Shown piece by piece: positions 8,268 through 16,427 of a stretch of 51,406 nt of DNA (positions are counted from its first letter, which is position 1; the number at the start of each line of letters is the position of its first letter). Source of the DNA: DASRTE01 sp035656095 (GTDB lineage Bacteria; Actinomycetota; Actinomycetes; Jiangellales; Jiangellaceae); the NCBI GenBank assembly GCA_035656095.1, contig DASRTE010000006.1:1-51406 (forward strand), read 5' to 3'. The notes below the pieces were generated by a model. It did no database searches. It was not told the DNA's origin and worked only from the letters and a program-made list of their open reading frames with translations. Both the position numbers and the translations under genes were made by a program.

Positions 8268-9440
8268 ATGATCACTCGTGTTGGTCTCCGAACAGCCCGG
8301 CGGGCGGCGGTAGCCATCCTCGTCCTGCCCGTTCTGACGCTCGGGTGCTCGACGGCGGACCCGACCGATGCAGAGTGCCCCGGCGAGGCACACGCGAGCG
8401 AACTCCATGGTCGCCTCTCGGCGCTCGTCGACGGCCTCGTCGAATCCCATCCGGATACGAACGGGATTGCGCTGCATGTGGAGGCCCCGGCGCTCTGCCT
8501 GTCCCAAACCTTCGTTGCGGGCCTCGCCGATCCGGTGCGCGGAGTCGAGCTCGACCCCGACCATGCGGTGCGGATGGCGAGCAATACGAAGACCTACGTG
8601 GCGGCCGCCACGCTCCGGTTGGTGGAGAACGAGACACTCGGTCTCGAGGACCCGATCGCGAAGCACGTACAGTGCGATACCACGGACGCACTGATCGTCG
8701 GACGCTACGACGCCGACTCGATTACCGTGCTACACCTGCTCAGCCACACCAGCGGTCTGTACGACTACGCGACGGACCCGGCATTCGTCGATGCGGTGGC
8801 GGGCGACCCGACGCATCGCTGGACGCGCACCGAGCAGCTGCGCTTCGCGCTCGAGCAGGGGAAGCCCTACGCGGTGCCTGGCCAAGCGTTCCACTACTCG
8901 GACACCGGCTACATCCTCCTCGGTGAGATCGTCGAGCACGCGAGCGGGAAGCCGCTGGCCGCGGCGCTGCGCGAGCTGATCGGATACGAGCGGCTCGGCC
9001 TCGAAGCCACGTGGCTGGAGACGCTGGAGCCCACTCCGGCCGGCGTGAAGGATCGCGCACATCAGTTTTCCGGAGACGTGGACACATATGCATGGGACCC
9101 GTCGTTCGACCTGTACGGAGGCGGCGGGCTCGCCGCGACCGTGCGCGACATGGCCTTCTTCACGCGCGCATTGCTGACGGGGGATGTCTTTCGCAAGCCC
9201 GAGACGCTGAGCCTCATGACGGAGACCCGGGTGGCACCCGACCAGGACGACTACGGGCTCGGCGTCAGCGCGATCGAGGACGCGGGGGTACGCGGTTGGG
9301 GGCACAACGGGTTCTGGAACACGTTCTCGTATCACTTCGCAGATCTCGACGCCACCATCGCCGGCAGCGTTTCGCAGCGACAGGCTTTCGACGTCAGCGA
9401 CACACTGCTCCGCGAGGCGATCGCAGCGGTACGTGACTGA
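8268..9440 (+). CDS. Beta-lactamase class C-like serine hydrolase lipoprotein
   Basis: 390-aa secreted lipoprotein of the beta-lactamase/D-alanyl-D-alanine carboxypeptidase family. A signal peptide (RTARRAAVAILVLPVLT) ends in a lipobox with C27 (LTLGC). The catalytic motifs are S105-N-T-K108, Y210-S-D212 and H346-N-G348. These are the three class C motifs, although YSD and HNG are not the textbook YxN and KTG. The protein is probably a peptidase or esterase on the cell surface, and drug hydrolysis cannot be claimed. The ATG at 8268 is the first start that gives a proper signal peptide. It is convergent with the nitrilase gene. The 122 bp upstream show no clear feature. Confidence 0.87.
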   Translation: MITRVGLRTARRAAVAILVLPVLTLGCSTADPTDAECPGEAHASELHGRLSALVDGLVESHPDTNGIALHVEAPALCLSQTFVAGLADPVRGVELDPDHAVRMASNTKTYVAAATLRLVENETLGLEDPIAKHVQCDTTDALIVGRYDADSITVLHLLSHTSGLYDYATDPAFVDAVAGDPTHRWTRTEQLRFALEQGKPYAVPGQAFHYSDTGYILLGEIVEHASGKPLAAALRELIGYERLGLEATWLETLEPTPAGVKDRAHQFSGDVDTYAWDPSFDLYGGGGLAATVRDMAFFTRALLTGDVFRKPETLSLMTETRVAPDQDDYGLGVSAIEDAGVRGWGHNGFWNTFSYHFADLDATIAGSVSQRQAFDVSDTLLREAIAAVRD

Positions 9441-9466
9441 CCTCCGCCCTCGACAAGCGTGAGGTC

Positions 9467-9485
9467 CGGCGCCACCGGTGCCGGG
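9467..9485. terminator. Candidate bidirectional terminator hairpin
   Basis: CCGGCGCC-ACC-GGTGCCGG forms an 8-bp stem (one G-U pair) with a 3-nt loop. It sits between the convergent serine hydrolase and nitrilase genes. There is no U-tract, as is common in high-GC actinobacteria. Confidence 0.45.
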
Positions 9486-9491
9486 GCGAGG

Positions 9492-10397
9492 TCAGCCTTG
9501 TTCGTGCGGGAACGACGTCGCACCCTCACCGAGCAGCGTGTCCGCGTACCGGCGCAGAAGCGAGAGGTTGCGCTCGGCAAGGTGGTCGAACGCCTGCCGC
9601 ACGCTCGAGCCGGGCGTGAGCGACGCCAGTGCGACTGACGGGTCGAGGCGCGCGCTCACCCACGATTCGTGTGTCGAGCCCCACGCGACCACCTCGGCGG
9701 TCGGGGTCACGATCATCGAGTTGCCGAAGTACAGCACCCCTGCCGGGTCGATACCCACCGCGTTCGCTCCGACCACGTAGACGTGGTTGTCGTAGGCCCG
9801 GGCGCGGTTGGTCAGCTCCCAGATGTCCGCCGACCGCAGCAGCGCCGAGGGGCGGACGATCACCTCGGCCCCCTGCAGCGCCATGATCCGGGCCAGTTCG
9901 GGGAAGTCGCCGTCGAAGCACACCATCATCCCGATCCGGCCCAGGTCGGTCTCGACCACGCACACGTCGTCACCGGGCGTCACCCATCCGCCGCGCGAGC
10001 GGAGCTCGGTGCAGAACGGATGCGTCTTCCGGTACACGCCCAGCAGAGTTCCGGACGGGCCGGCGAGCATCGCCGTGTTATGGACCACTCCAGGCTCGTC
10101 CCCGCGCGAATACGTTCCCCACACCAGATGGACGCCGAGGCGGCCCGCGACCTCGGCCAGTGGCGCGACCGTCGGGCCGTCCTGCTCACCGAGCAGCATC
10201 CAGAGTTCCTCGACGGTGCATCCCGGCGTGAAGCCCGTCGAGACGGTTTCGGGCAGCACCACCAGCGAGGCCCCGGTCGCATCGACGCAACGCTCGACGT
10301 AGTCGACCGCATGGTCGACGTTGACCTTGACCGTTTCCGCGGTCAGACGCTCATGCGACGGCCTGATCTGGACGGCCGCGGCTGTGAACACGCGCAT
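9492..10397 (-). CDS. Carbon-nitrogen hydrolase (nitrilase superfamily amidohydrolase)
   Basis: 301-aa enzyme with the Glu-Lys-Cys triad of the nitrilase superfamily: E50 (VVLPETVSTG), K124 (VYRKTHPF) and C160 (GMMVCFDGDFPE). It should hydrolyse an amide, carbamoyl amide or nitrile in the cytoplasm. The FDGDFPELAR block fits the aliphatic-amidase/N-carbamoyl hydrolase side of the family more than true nitrilases, but the substrate is not readable. The ATG at 10397 has GGGAG 8 nt upstream. It is divergent from the metallophosphoesterase gene. No purine or pyrimidine catabolic genes are adjacent, though a purine-like locus begins about 6 kb away. Confidence 0.87.
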   Translation of the reverse strand: MRVFTAAAVQIRPSHERLTAETVKVNVDHAVDYVERCVDATGASLVVLPETVSTGFTPGCTVEELWMLLGEQDGPTVAPLAEVAGRLGVHLVWGTYSRGDEPGVVHNTAMLAGPSGTLLGVYRKTHPFCTELRSRGGWVTPGDDVCVVETDLGRIGMMVCFDGDFPELARIMALQGAEVIVRPSALLRSADIWELTNRARAYDNHVYVVGANAVGIDPAGVLYFGNSMIVTPTAEVVAWGSTHESWVSARLDPSVALASLTPGSSVRQAFDHLAERNLSLLRRYADTLLGEGATSFPHEQG

Positions 10398-10445
10398 AAG
10401 CGATCTCCCTTCGTGGCGCTACGGTCCTCGCTCCTGCCTCCACCG

Positions 10446-10451
10446 TAGGGT
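10446..10451 (+). promoter_or_regulatory. TANNNT -10 element of a leaderless promoter
   Basis: TAGGGT lies exactly 7 nt before the ATG at 10459. No Shine-Dalgarno sequence is present in front of that ATG, so leaderless translation is likely. Confidence 0.6.
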
Positions 10452-10458
10452 CCTGGCC

Positions 10459-12135
10459 ATGCGTGAGCACAGACCGCGCGACATGTCCCCCATCGAGCTC
10501 GGCTTCACGCCGCAGAGAGCCGTGCCCTGGCTCAACCCCGGACTGCTGGTGACAACCGGCATCCGGACGGTGCTCTCCGACCTGTTCGGTGCCTACCTCG
10601 ACAAGAGAGAGATGCAGGCCGTCCTCGGCAGCGACCGCTTCGATCACACCGGCGCAACCGAGCTCTGGCTCGACTACACGGCCGACGTCGGGGACGGGTT
10701 CGACGCGACCTACTCGATCGCCTCGCTGCTGGCCCGCCCGGTCCTCGAGGTCGGCGATGCCTACGGCGCTGCACTCGAGCTGCCGCGCGGCGAAGTCCTC
10801 GTCCTCGGCGGCGACCAGGTGTACCCGACGGCGTCGGGCACGGCGTACGGCAACCGGTGGAAGGGGCCGTACCGGGCCGCCCTGCCGGTACGGACCTCGC
10901 GAACGCCCACCCTCTATGCGCTGCCGGGTAACCACGACTGGTACGACGGGCTCACCGCGTTCCTGCGCCTGTTCGCACAGGGCGACTGCGCCGGCGGATG
11001 GCAGACCCGCCAGCAGCGCAGCTACTTCGCGTTGGCCCTGCCGCACCGGTGGTGGCTGTACGCGGTCGACACCCAGCTCGACGTCTACATCGACAAGCCC
11101 CAGCTCCGGTACTTCCAGGCCGCGGCAGCGGACCTCCGCCCCGGTGACCGCGTGATCCTCTGCCTGTCACGGCCGACCTGGGTGATCTCGCAGCAGGACC
11201 CGCAGGCCTACGACAGCACCGACTACTTCCTCCGCACGGTCGTGGAACCGACCGGAGCCAGGGTCCCGATCATGCTCACCGGCGACGCCCACCACTACGC
11301 TCGCTACGCCGGCGACGGACCGGACGGACGCGGTCGCCAGCTCGTCACCTGCGGTGGAGGTGGCGCCTATCTCGTCGGCACGGCACACCTGCCCGATCGG
11401 ATCGCGGTGCCCCCGCCGACGACACTCACCCGTCGCGCGAGCGAGCCCCAGCACTACGAGCTCGTTGGCACCTACCCGACGCCCGCCCACTCGCGGCGGC
11501 TGGGTTGGAGCGTCTTCACGCGCTTGCCGTGGCGCAACCCCGGCTTCCTGGTGCTTCTCGGCCTCATGCAGACCCTGCTGATGTTCGCGATGCGGACAGC
11601 GCACGGACGGTTGCTGAACGGGCCGATCGTGATCGCCGTCACGGCCGTCGTCGCGGGGACCGTCCTGTTCGCCGTGGTGCAGGCGCTGCAGCGGGGACGA
11701 CTGCGGCACTGGGTGGCGGCCCTGCTGCACGCGGTGCCTCATGTGGCTCTCGGCGTCGTCGGTACGGCCGTGTGGTCGAGCCTCCCGCTCGCCCAGCTTC
11801 CGAACCCGTGGTCGATCCTGCTGGCGTTCACCGTGTACGGGCCGGTCGTCGCCCTGCTGGACTGCTGGATCGTCGGGATCTACTTGGTCACCGCCAGCCG
11901 ATTCCAGGTGAACGTCAACGAGCTGTACGCGGGGCTGGGCATCGAGGACCACAAGAGCTTCCTCCGCATGCACATCGACGCCGACGGCTCACTCACCATC
12001 TACCCGGTGGCGGTCGACCGGGTCGGGCGGCGGTGGCGGGCGGATCCCGGTGCGCCGTCGGAGGCGCCGTGGGTGGTCACCGACGAACCGATTGCTGCGC
12101 GACTGGCCGAGGCGCCGGTCAGCGTCTCGTGGTAG
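10459..12135 (+). CDS. Metallophosphoesterase-like protein with C-terminal membrane domain
   Basis: 558 aa. The N-terminal half carries calcineurin-like phosphoesterase motifs: GGDQVYP (117-123), GNHDWYDG (157-164) and TGDAHHYARY (274-283), with Asp residues in WLDYTADVGDGFD (70-82) as likely first metal ligands. The C-terminal part has about four transmembrane segments (361-379, 388-409, 420-440, 452-478), then a soluble tail containing FQVNVNELYAGLGIEDHKSF. The protein is therefore a membrane-anchored phosphoesterase of unknown substrate. The same tail after a metallophosphatase domain occurs in uncharacterised actinobacterial and proteobacterial proteins. The ATG at 10459 is set by the leaderless promoter; an upstream in-frame extension overlaps the divergent amidase and is not credible. 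Confidence 0.8.
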   Translation: MREHRPRDMSPIELGFTPQRAVPWLNPGLLVTTGIRTVLSDLFGAYLDKREMQAVLGSDRFDHTGATELWLDYTADVGDGFDATYSIASLLARPVLEVGDAYGAALELPRGEVLVLGGDQVYPTASGTAYGNRWKGPYRAALPVRTSRTPTLYALPGNHDWYDGLTAFLRLFAQGDCAGGWQTRQQRSYFALALPHRWWLYAVDTQLDVYIDKPQLRYFQAAAADLRPGDRVILCLSRPTWVISQQDPQAYDSTDYFLRTVVEPTGARVPIMLTGDAHHYARYAGDGPDGRGRQLVTCGGGGAYLVGTAHLPDRIAVPPPTTLTRRASEPQHYELVGTYPTPAHSRRLGWSVFTRLPWRNPGFLVLLGLMQTLLMFAMRTAHGRLLNGPIVIAVTAVVAGTVLFAVVQALQRGRLRHWVAALLHAVPHVALGVVGTAVWSSLPLAQLPNPWSILLAFTVYGPVVALLDCWIVGIYLVTASRFQVNVNELYAGLGIEDHKSFLRMHIDADGSLTIYPVAVDRVGRRWRADPGAPSEAPWVVTDEPIAARLAEAPVSVSW

Positions 12136-12152
12136 GGGCCGTTCTCAGCCCG

Positions 12153-15100
12153 TCACGCGTGTGCTGGGTAGGGTGCCGCCTCGACGTCGATCTCGTCCAT
12201 GCGGCGGCAGTACAGGCGGTAACGCCGCCGCGCCTCCCCGTGGCGACCGTCTCGCGCGAGAAGAGCCACCAGATCGAGATGGGCCCGCTCGTCGAAGGGA
12301 TCGCGCTCCAGGATGCGAAGCAGGTAGCGAGCCCTCGCCTCGTGGTCGTCGCCGGCCAGGTCGGCCAGGGCGCGGGCCACACCGAGGTAGGTCAGCCGGG
12401 CCTTCTCGCGCAGGTCGACTGCCCAGTCGGAGTAGAGGTCGTCCTCGAACAGGTCGCCGGCGTAGGCCAGTTCGGCCACGTCCAGCTCGCGCCGGGCATC
12501 GCGTGACCGGCCGGATCGAGCCAGCGCCAGGCCGGCCTCGGCGGATTCGAGAAACACCTCGACGTCGACCGTCACGTTCGCGAGGGCGACGGCGTCGCCC
12601 TCGCTTAGCAGGCAGTGACCGGGAGGGTGCCGATGCTCCGGGTCGAGGATCGTACGGACCGTGGACAACGCGACCGAGAGACGGTTGGCCGTCCGGGCCG
12701 GCTCTTCGTCCGGCCACAGGATCTCGGCGATCTGCTCGCGGTGGATCGGTCGCCCCCGGCGACAGACCAGCAGCTTGAGCAGGTCTCGGGCCTTGCGTGA
12801 CTGCCACGCCTGCGCAGGCACCGGCCCGGACGGGCGGTCGACCCGGAACCGGCCGAGACAGACGACGGTCACCTCCGGGCGGTCGGCCACCCGGAGCAGT
12901 GCCCGGGCCCTGGTCGCCACGTCGCGTGCCCCGAGGGCCTGCGCTTCCTCCGCCGCCCGGGTCGCCAGACCGGCCGAGACCGTGCCGGTCTCCAGTTCCG
13001 CGAGTACGACGCCGGCCCGGGCGGCGCCGATCGGATCCCCGAGCTCCCGCCACAGTTCGAGCGCGGTCCGGACAGCGTCGCGGTCGCGTCCGGCCGCACC
13101 CAGCAGCTCATGCGCCTCCGCCACACCCGCCCGGTCGCGGACCGCCTGTGCCTCCCGAACGACCTGCCGGGCGCGGGCGAGGGCCGTCGGGTGATCGCCT
13201 GCGGCCAACGCCACGTCGGCAGCCGCCAGCAGGGCGCTCACCCGACCGAGAGACGGCCCGCAGGCCAGGGCACGTGCCGACAGCTCCGCGGCGGCCTGCG
13301 GTTCCTCGGTGGCGAGCAGACGGGCCAGGCCGGCGAGGGCGGGCACCAGCCCCTGGGTGTCGCCGGTCTGCTCCGCGAGCGCGATGGCTCGCTCGTACGT
13401 GGCCCGCGCCGCGACCCGATCGCCGCGAACCCGGTGGATATCGCCGAGCGAGCCGTAGGGATACGCCGCCATCGACGACCCGAGCCGTTCGAAGACGACC
13501 CGGGCGGACTCGAGCTCGGCCCGTGCCTCGTCCAGGCGGCCGAGACCCATCAAGGCCTGTCCCCGGTTCGACAGGGCGAGGCCGCGGAAGGTGGCGAAAC
13601 CGGCGAGGTCGGCGAGGCGCAGCGCGAGGTCGACCTCGACCAGGGCTCCCTCGCAGTCGCCCTCCTCCAGTTGGCGGCTGCCCCGGTTGGTATGGATCCG
13701 GATCAGCTGAAAAACGTCCCGCGCCGCTGTCGCGTGATCGAGCGCATGCAGATAATGCGCGTCATTTGCGCCACGGTCGCCGTCGAGCGCCGCGACCATG
13801 GCCAGCACGGTGTGCGCGTTGGCCAGCGCCCGGTTGTCGCCGCTCGTGCGGGCCGCCTCGTATGCCCGCGTGGCCTGCGCCCGACACCCTTCGAGGTCGC
13901 CACGCAGCCACCGCACGCTCGCCGACCAACCGAGGAGGAGAGCCCGGGCGGCCAGGTCGGGGTCCTCGGTGTCGCCGCCCTCGTAGGCTTTCGCCGCGTC
14001 GTCGAGGTTGCCCCGCAGGTAGTGAAGCAGTCCGGTTCGCCAGGCGATCCGGGCCGGCACCGGTCCGGTGTCACGGGCCGCGCGGCCGTAGCAGCGCAGC
14101 GCCTCGTCCCAGTCGCCGAGCAAGAGCCAGGCATCGCCCACCATCACCTCGAACGTCGCGTCGCGCCGGTCGGCCGGGACCAGCGCCGCGGCACGCACGA
14201 CCCCCTGCGCGTGTCCGTCGGCGAGAAGCTGTTCGCCGTGTTCGCCGAGCATCCGCAGGCAGGCCCCGCCGTCGGCCAGCTCGACCCAGTAGTCCAGTGC
14301 GTCGGCATGGTCGCCCACCTGTTCGAGCCACCGGGCCGCCGCGACGAGGACACCGTCCCGCTCCTTCGCGCCGAGTCGCCGGTGGGCGTGGACGAATGCG
14401 CGAGACAGCGGGGTCAGCTCGATCCGGTCGGAAACGCTCGCGCCGGGTTCGACGTACACACCCCGACGGCGGACCGCGGCCAAGACCCGGTCCGCATCGC
14501 GGACACCCACCGCCCGGGCCAGGCCGGCGTCGATCCACCGCAATGGCTCGGCACGTTCGAGGAAGTGCAGTACGTCGGCCGACTCCTGCCCGACCACCTC
14601 GTCGACCATGTACTCGAGCAGCACGCCCTTCGGCTCGCGCATCGTGTCGAGGATCGCGGCCCGTCCTGCGGCTGGTACGCGGGCGACCGCCTCCACCGCG
14701 AGGCGGGTGGCCACCGGCCAGCCACCGCTGAGCACGTGTACGGCGCGGGCCAGTCCGGCATCGGGCACGCCGATCAGGCGCTCAACCAGTTCCTCGGTAT
14801 CACCGACCGTGAAGGCGAGATCGGCAGCACCCAGCTCCGCAGCCTCTCCGTGGGCGACCATACGCGCGGTGCGGAACGGCAACGGGTCACGGCTGACCAG
14901 CACCAGGTTCAACGCCGTGGGGACCTGCCGGCTCAGCGCGGCGACGAACCCGGACACTTCGGCGACGGACGCGATCTCGTGGACGTCGTCGAGGACCAGC
15001 GCCGTGCTCCGGCGCAACACGGCCTCGAGTGCCTCCGCGAGCGCCGCCGCCGATGCCTCGGCCTGGCCGACCTCGTCGCCGTCGTGGCCGCGCAGCCTGC

Positions 15101-15377
15101 TCGCGGCCACCACCAGGTCCGCAGACAGGTCAGGTACCCGCAGGCGCAGGGCATCGACGATGTGGCGGGCGAGGATACCGGGGACCCGGTCGGCCGGCCC
15201 GATCGTGTGCCAGGCCACCGGCAGCGGCGCCGGCCAGTTGCGCAACAGTGTCGTCTTGCCGTATCCAGCCCCGGCGACGACCAGCGTGAGTCGGTGGTCG
15301 GCGGCCGCCGTCAGGCGAGCGTCGAGGCGACTCCGGCCCACCTGGCCGGAGCGCGGAGCCGAGGAGTCGGTCGACAC
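12153..15377 (-). CDS. Large MalT-like ATPase/TPR transcriptional regulator with C-terminal BTAD (SARP-type) module
   Basis: 1074-aa cytoplasmic regulator. The N-terminus is a STAND ATPase: Walker A G36-AGYGK-T42-T43 and Walker B ALVLDDVHEI (about 145-154). A long helical TPR-rich region follows (about 330-830). The C-terminal about 230 residues form an OmpR-like winged helix (VVCLGRFRVDRPSG ... SRKARDLLKLLVCRRG ... REQIAEILWPDEEP) plus the bacterial transcriptional activation domain. It is thus a LAL-like protein in which the usual LuxR helix-turn-helix is replaced by a SARP DNA-binding and activation module. GTG 15377 has AGAGG just upstream. It lies 57 nt after the 59-aa gene, probably in one transcript, and SARP-type direct repeats lie in front of that small gene. 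The target genes are unknown. Confidence 0.9.
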   Translation of the reverse strand: MSTDSSAPRSGQVGRSRLDARLTAAADHRLTLVVAGAGYGKTTLLRNWPAPLPVAWHTIGPADRVPGILARHIVDALRLRVPDLSADLVVAASRLRGHDGDEVGQAEASAAALAEALEAVLRRSTALVLDDVHEIASVAEVSGFVAALSRQVPTALNLVLVSRDPLPFRTARMVAHGEAAELGAADLAFTVGDTEELVERLIGVPDAGLARAVHVLSGGWPVATRLAVEAVARVPAAGRAAILDTMREPKGVLLEYMVDEVVGQESADVLHFLERAEPLRWIDAGLARAVGVRDADRVLAAVRRRGVYVEPGASVSDRIELTPLSRAFVHAHRRLGAKERDGVLVAAARWLEQVGDHADALDYWVELADGGACLRMLGEHGEQLLADGHAQGVVRAAALVPADRRDATFEVMVGDAWLLLGDWDEALRCYGRAARDTGPVPARIAWRTGLLHYLRGNLDDAAKAYEGGDTEDPDLAARALLLGWSASVRWLRGDLEGCRAQATRAYEAARTSGDNRALANAHTVLAMVAALDGDRGANDAHYLHALDHATAARDVFQLIRIHTNRGSRQLEEGDCEGALVEVDLALRLADLAGFATFRGLALSNRGQALMGLGRLDEARAELESARVVFERLGSSMAAYPYGSLGDIHRVRGDRVAARATYERAIALAEQTGDTQGLVPALAGLARLLATEEPQAAAELSARALACGPSLGRVSALLAAADVALAAGDHPTALARARQVVREAQAVRDRAGVAEAHELLGAAGRDRDAVRTALELWRELGDPIGAARAGVVLAELETGTVSAGLATRAAEEAQALGARDVATRARALLRVADRPEVTVVCLGRFRVDRPSGPVPAQAWQSRKARDLLKLLVCRRGRPIHREQIAEILWPDEEPARTANRLSVALSTVRTILDPEHRHPPGHCLLSEGDAVALANVTVDVEVFLESAEAGLALARSGRSRDARRELDVAELAYAGDLFEDDLYSDWAVDLREKARLTYLGVARALADLAGDDHEARARYLLRILERDPFDERAHLDLVALLARDGRHGEARRRYRLYCRRMDEIDVEAAPYPAHA

Positions 15378-15434
15378 GAAACCTCTTGGGGCCGCTGGGT
15401 GATCGCGAGTGCCCCGATTGTGACACTCCGTCGG

Positions 15435-15614
15435 TCACCGTGCGGGTTCCTCGTCGATCCCCTCCCCCCGGAGGGGATCGGCGAGGAACGCGGCCAGCTC
15501 CTGCACGGAGTGGAAGTGCGCACTGCGCCCGCTGGCCACCCTGGACACCACCCCCCGTAGCTCCGGCCCTTCCACTCCCCCGACGGGGAAGAGCCGCACC
15601 ACGAACGTGTCCAC
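15435..15614 (-). CDS. Small conserved-looking protein (59 aa) upstream of the BTAD regulator
   Basis: The frame GTG 15614 to TGA 15435 encodes 59 aa: MDTFVVRLFPVGGVEGPEL, then RGVVSRVASGRSAHFHSVQE, then LAAFLADPLRGEGIDEEPAR. It has a clear beta-beta-helix look, with FVVRL, then LRGVV..V.SG, then HF.S..EL..FL. From memory, similar short proteins sit next to MalT/BTAD regulators in other actinobacteria (inference, not checked). It is likely the first gene of the operon with the large regulator, and may sense or modulate it. The last third is coded inside a 44-nt hairpin, and two 11-bp-spaced CTTAAGGC repeats lie upstream. The function is unknown. Confidence 0.7.
   Translation of the reverse strand: MDTFVVRLFPVGGVEGPELRGVVSRVASGRSAHFHSVQELAAFLADPLRGEGIDEEPAR
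15446..15489 (-). other. 44-nt near-perfect hairpin at the 3' end of the small gene
   Basis: Arms 15446-15465 and 15470-15489 are inverted repeats of 20 nt with a single mismatch, separated by CCCC. The inner 11 pairs are perfect. The stem ends 9 nt before the small gene's stop codon and 69 nt before the regulator's start, so it could act as an attenuator, mRNA-stability element or processing site. No U-tract follows, so a classical terminator is less likely. Confidence 0.7.
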
Positions 15615-15635
15615 GCGCTGATGATGGCGAGCAGC

Positions 15636-15654
15636 CTTAAGGCGGTCTTAAGGC
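15636..15654 (-). promoter_or_regulatory. SARP-type direct repeats upstream of the 59-aa gene
   Basis: CTTAAGGC occurs at 15636-15643 and again at 15647-15654, a period of exactly 11 bp (one helical turn). SARP regulators bind heptamer direct repeats spaced this way in front of the -10 region. The repeats lie 22 nt upstream of the GTG of the small gene, the likely operon head, so autoregulation by the BTAD protein is suggested. Confidence 0.6.
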
Positions 15655-15716
15655 CGCATCAGCGGGCGGCACGGAGGTAGCGGAGCACGGCGAGCACCCG
15701 CCGATGGTCTTCGGGC

Positions 15717-15803
15717 GAGACGCTCGCGGGCACGCTCGACGTCACCCACCCGGGTGGCGGCGCGACACTCGTCCGGCTCCGGCTGCCGGTGGAACCGTCA
15801 TGA
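15717..15803 (+). pseudogene. C-terminal remnant of a histidine kinase ATPase domain
   Basis: The plus-strand frame reads ETLAGTLDVTHPGGGATLVR then LRLPVEPS and a stop at 15801-15803. This matches the last strands of HATPase_c domains (the G-T-L-D-V ... P-G-G-G-T-x-x-R-x-x-L-P-V pattern). Nothing upstream in the same frame restores the rest of the domain or a start, so it looks like a decayed relic. It overlaps the 3' end of coxG on the other strand by 6 nt. Confidence 0.45.
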
Positions 15804-16427
15804 GCCGATCAGCCGGCCGACCACGACCCCGGCCAGCGCGATCAGCGCGCCCACGACCACGGCCGCCAGCACCACACCCACCGGCACGGCCTGCCGCTGC
15901 CGAGCCGGCGCCGTGTACACCGCCGGCGCGGCGGCAGGCGCTCCAGCCGGCCCGACGGCCACGGGGACGGCCGGCGCAAGCTCGGCGCGGCCGGCGAGCA
16001 CGTCGTCGACGGCCGAGAAGAACTCGCCGGCGGTCTTCTTCGCGACGCCGGCAAGCATTCGCTGTCCCACGCCGCCGATGGCTCCGCCGACGACGGCATC
16101 GGCGGCGTAGTCCAGCCGCGTGGTGCCGTCGTCGGCCGCGGCCAGGGTCACGCGCACGTCGGCGCTGACCGTTCCCGGCGCACCGGCACCGGAGGCGTGC
16201 AGCATGAACGAGTCGGGCTCGGCCTGGTCGGACAGCCGTACGTCACCGGAGTACGTGCCCTTGATCGACGCCACGCCGGCCATGACCGTCGCCCGGTACG
16301 AGTCCGGGCCCACCTGCTCGAGCTGCTGGCAGCCGGGGATGGTCCGCACCAGCACGGCGGGGTCCTGCAGCGCCGCCCAGACCCGCTCGCGCGGAGCGTG
16401 CAGAACAGCGGATCCGTTGACCTTCAT
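15798..16427 (-). CDS. coxG: CoxG-like SRPBCC protein of a molybdenum hydroxylase operon
   Basis: 209 aa. The N-terminal about 150 residues form the SRPBCC (CoxG) domain: MKVNGSAVLHAPRERVWAAL, DPAVLVRTIPGCQQLE and the late AGEFFSAVDDVLAG. An Ala/Pro-rich linker leads to one C-terminal transmembrane helix (about 182-205). In CO dehydrogenase systems CoxG helps dock the enzyme at the membrane, and here it could tether the Mo hydroxylase to the respiratory chain. The ATG overlaps the coxL stop (ATGA), so it is the last gene of the coxM-S-L-G operon. The symbol reflects the family, not proven CO metabolism. Confidence 0.85.
   Translation of the reverse strand: MKVNGSAVLHAPRERVWAALQDPAVLVRTIPGCQQLEQVGPDSYRATVMAGVASIKGTYSGDVRLSDQAEPDSFMLHASGAGAPGTVSADVRVTLAAADDGTTRLDYAADAVVGGAIGGVGQRMLAGVAKKTAGEFFSAVDDVLAGRAELAPAVPVAVGPAGAPAAAPAVYTAPARQRQAVPVGVVLAAVVVGALIALAGVVVGRLIGS

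Noticed and set aside
15659..15720. Minus-strand tail-like reading SPEDHRRVLAVLRYLRAAR followed by a stop
   Set aside because: It overlaps the better-supported HATPase remnant on the other strand, has no start, and the family is unclear.
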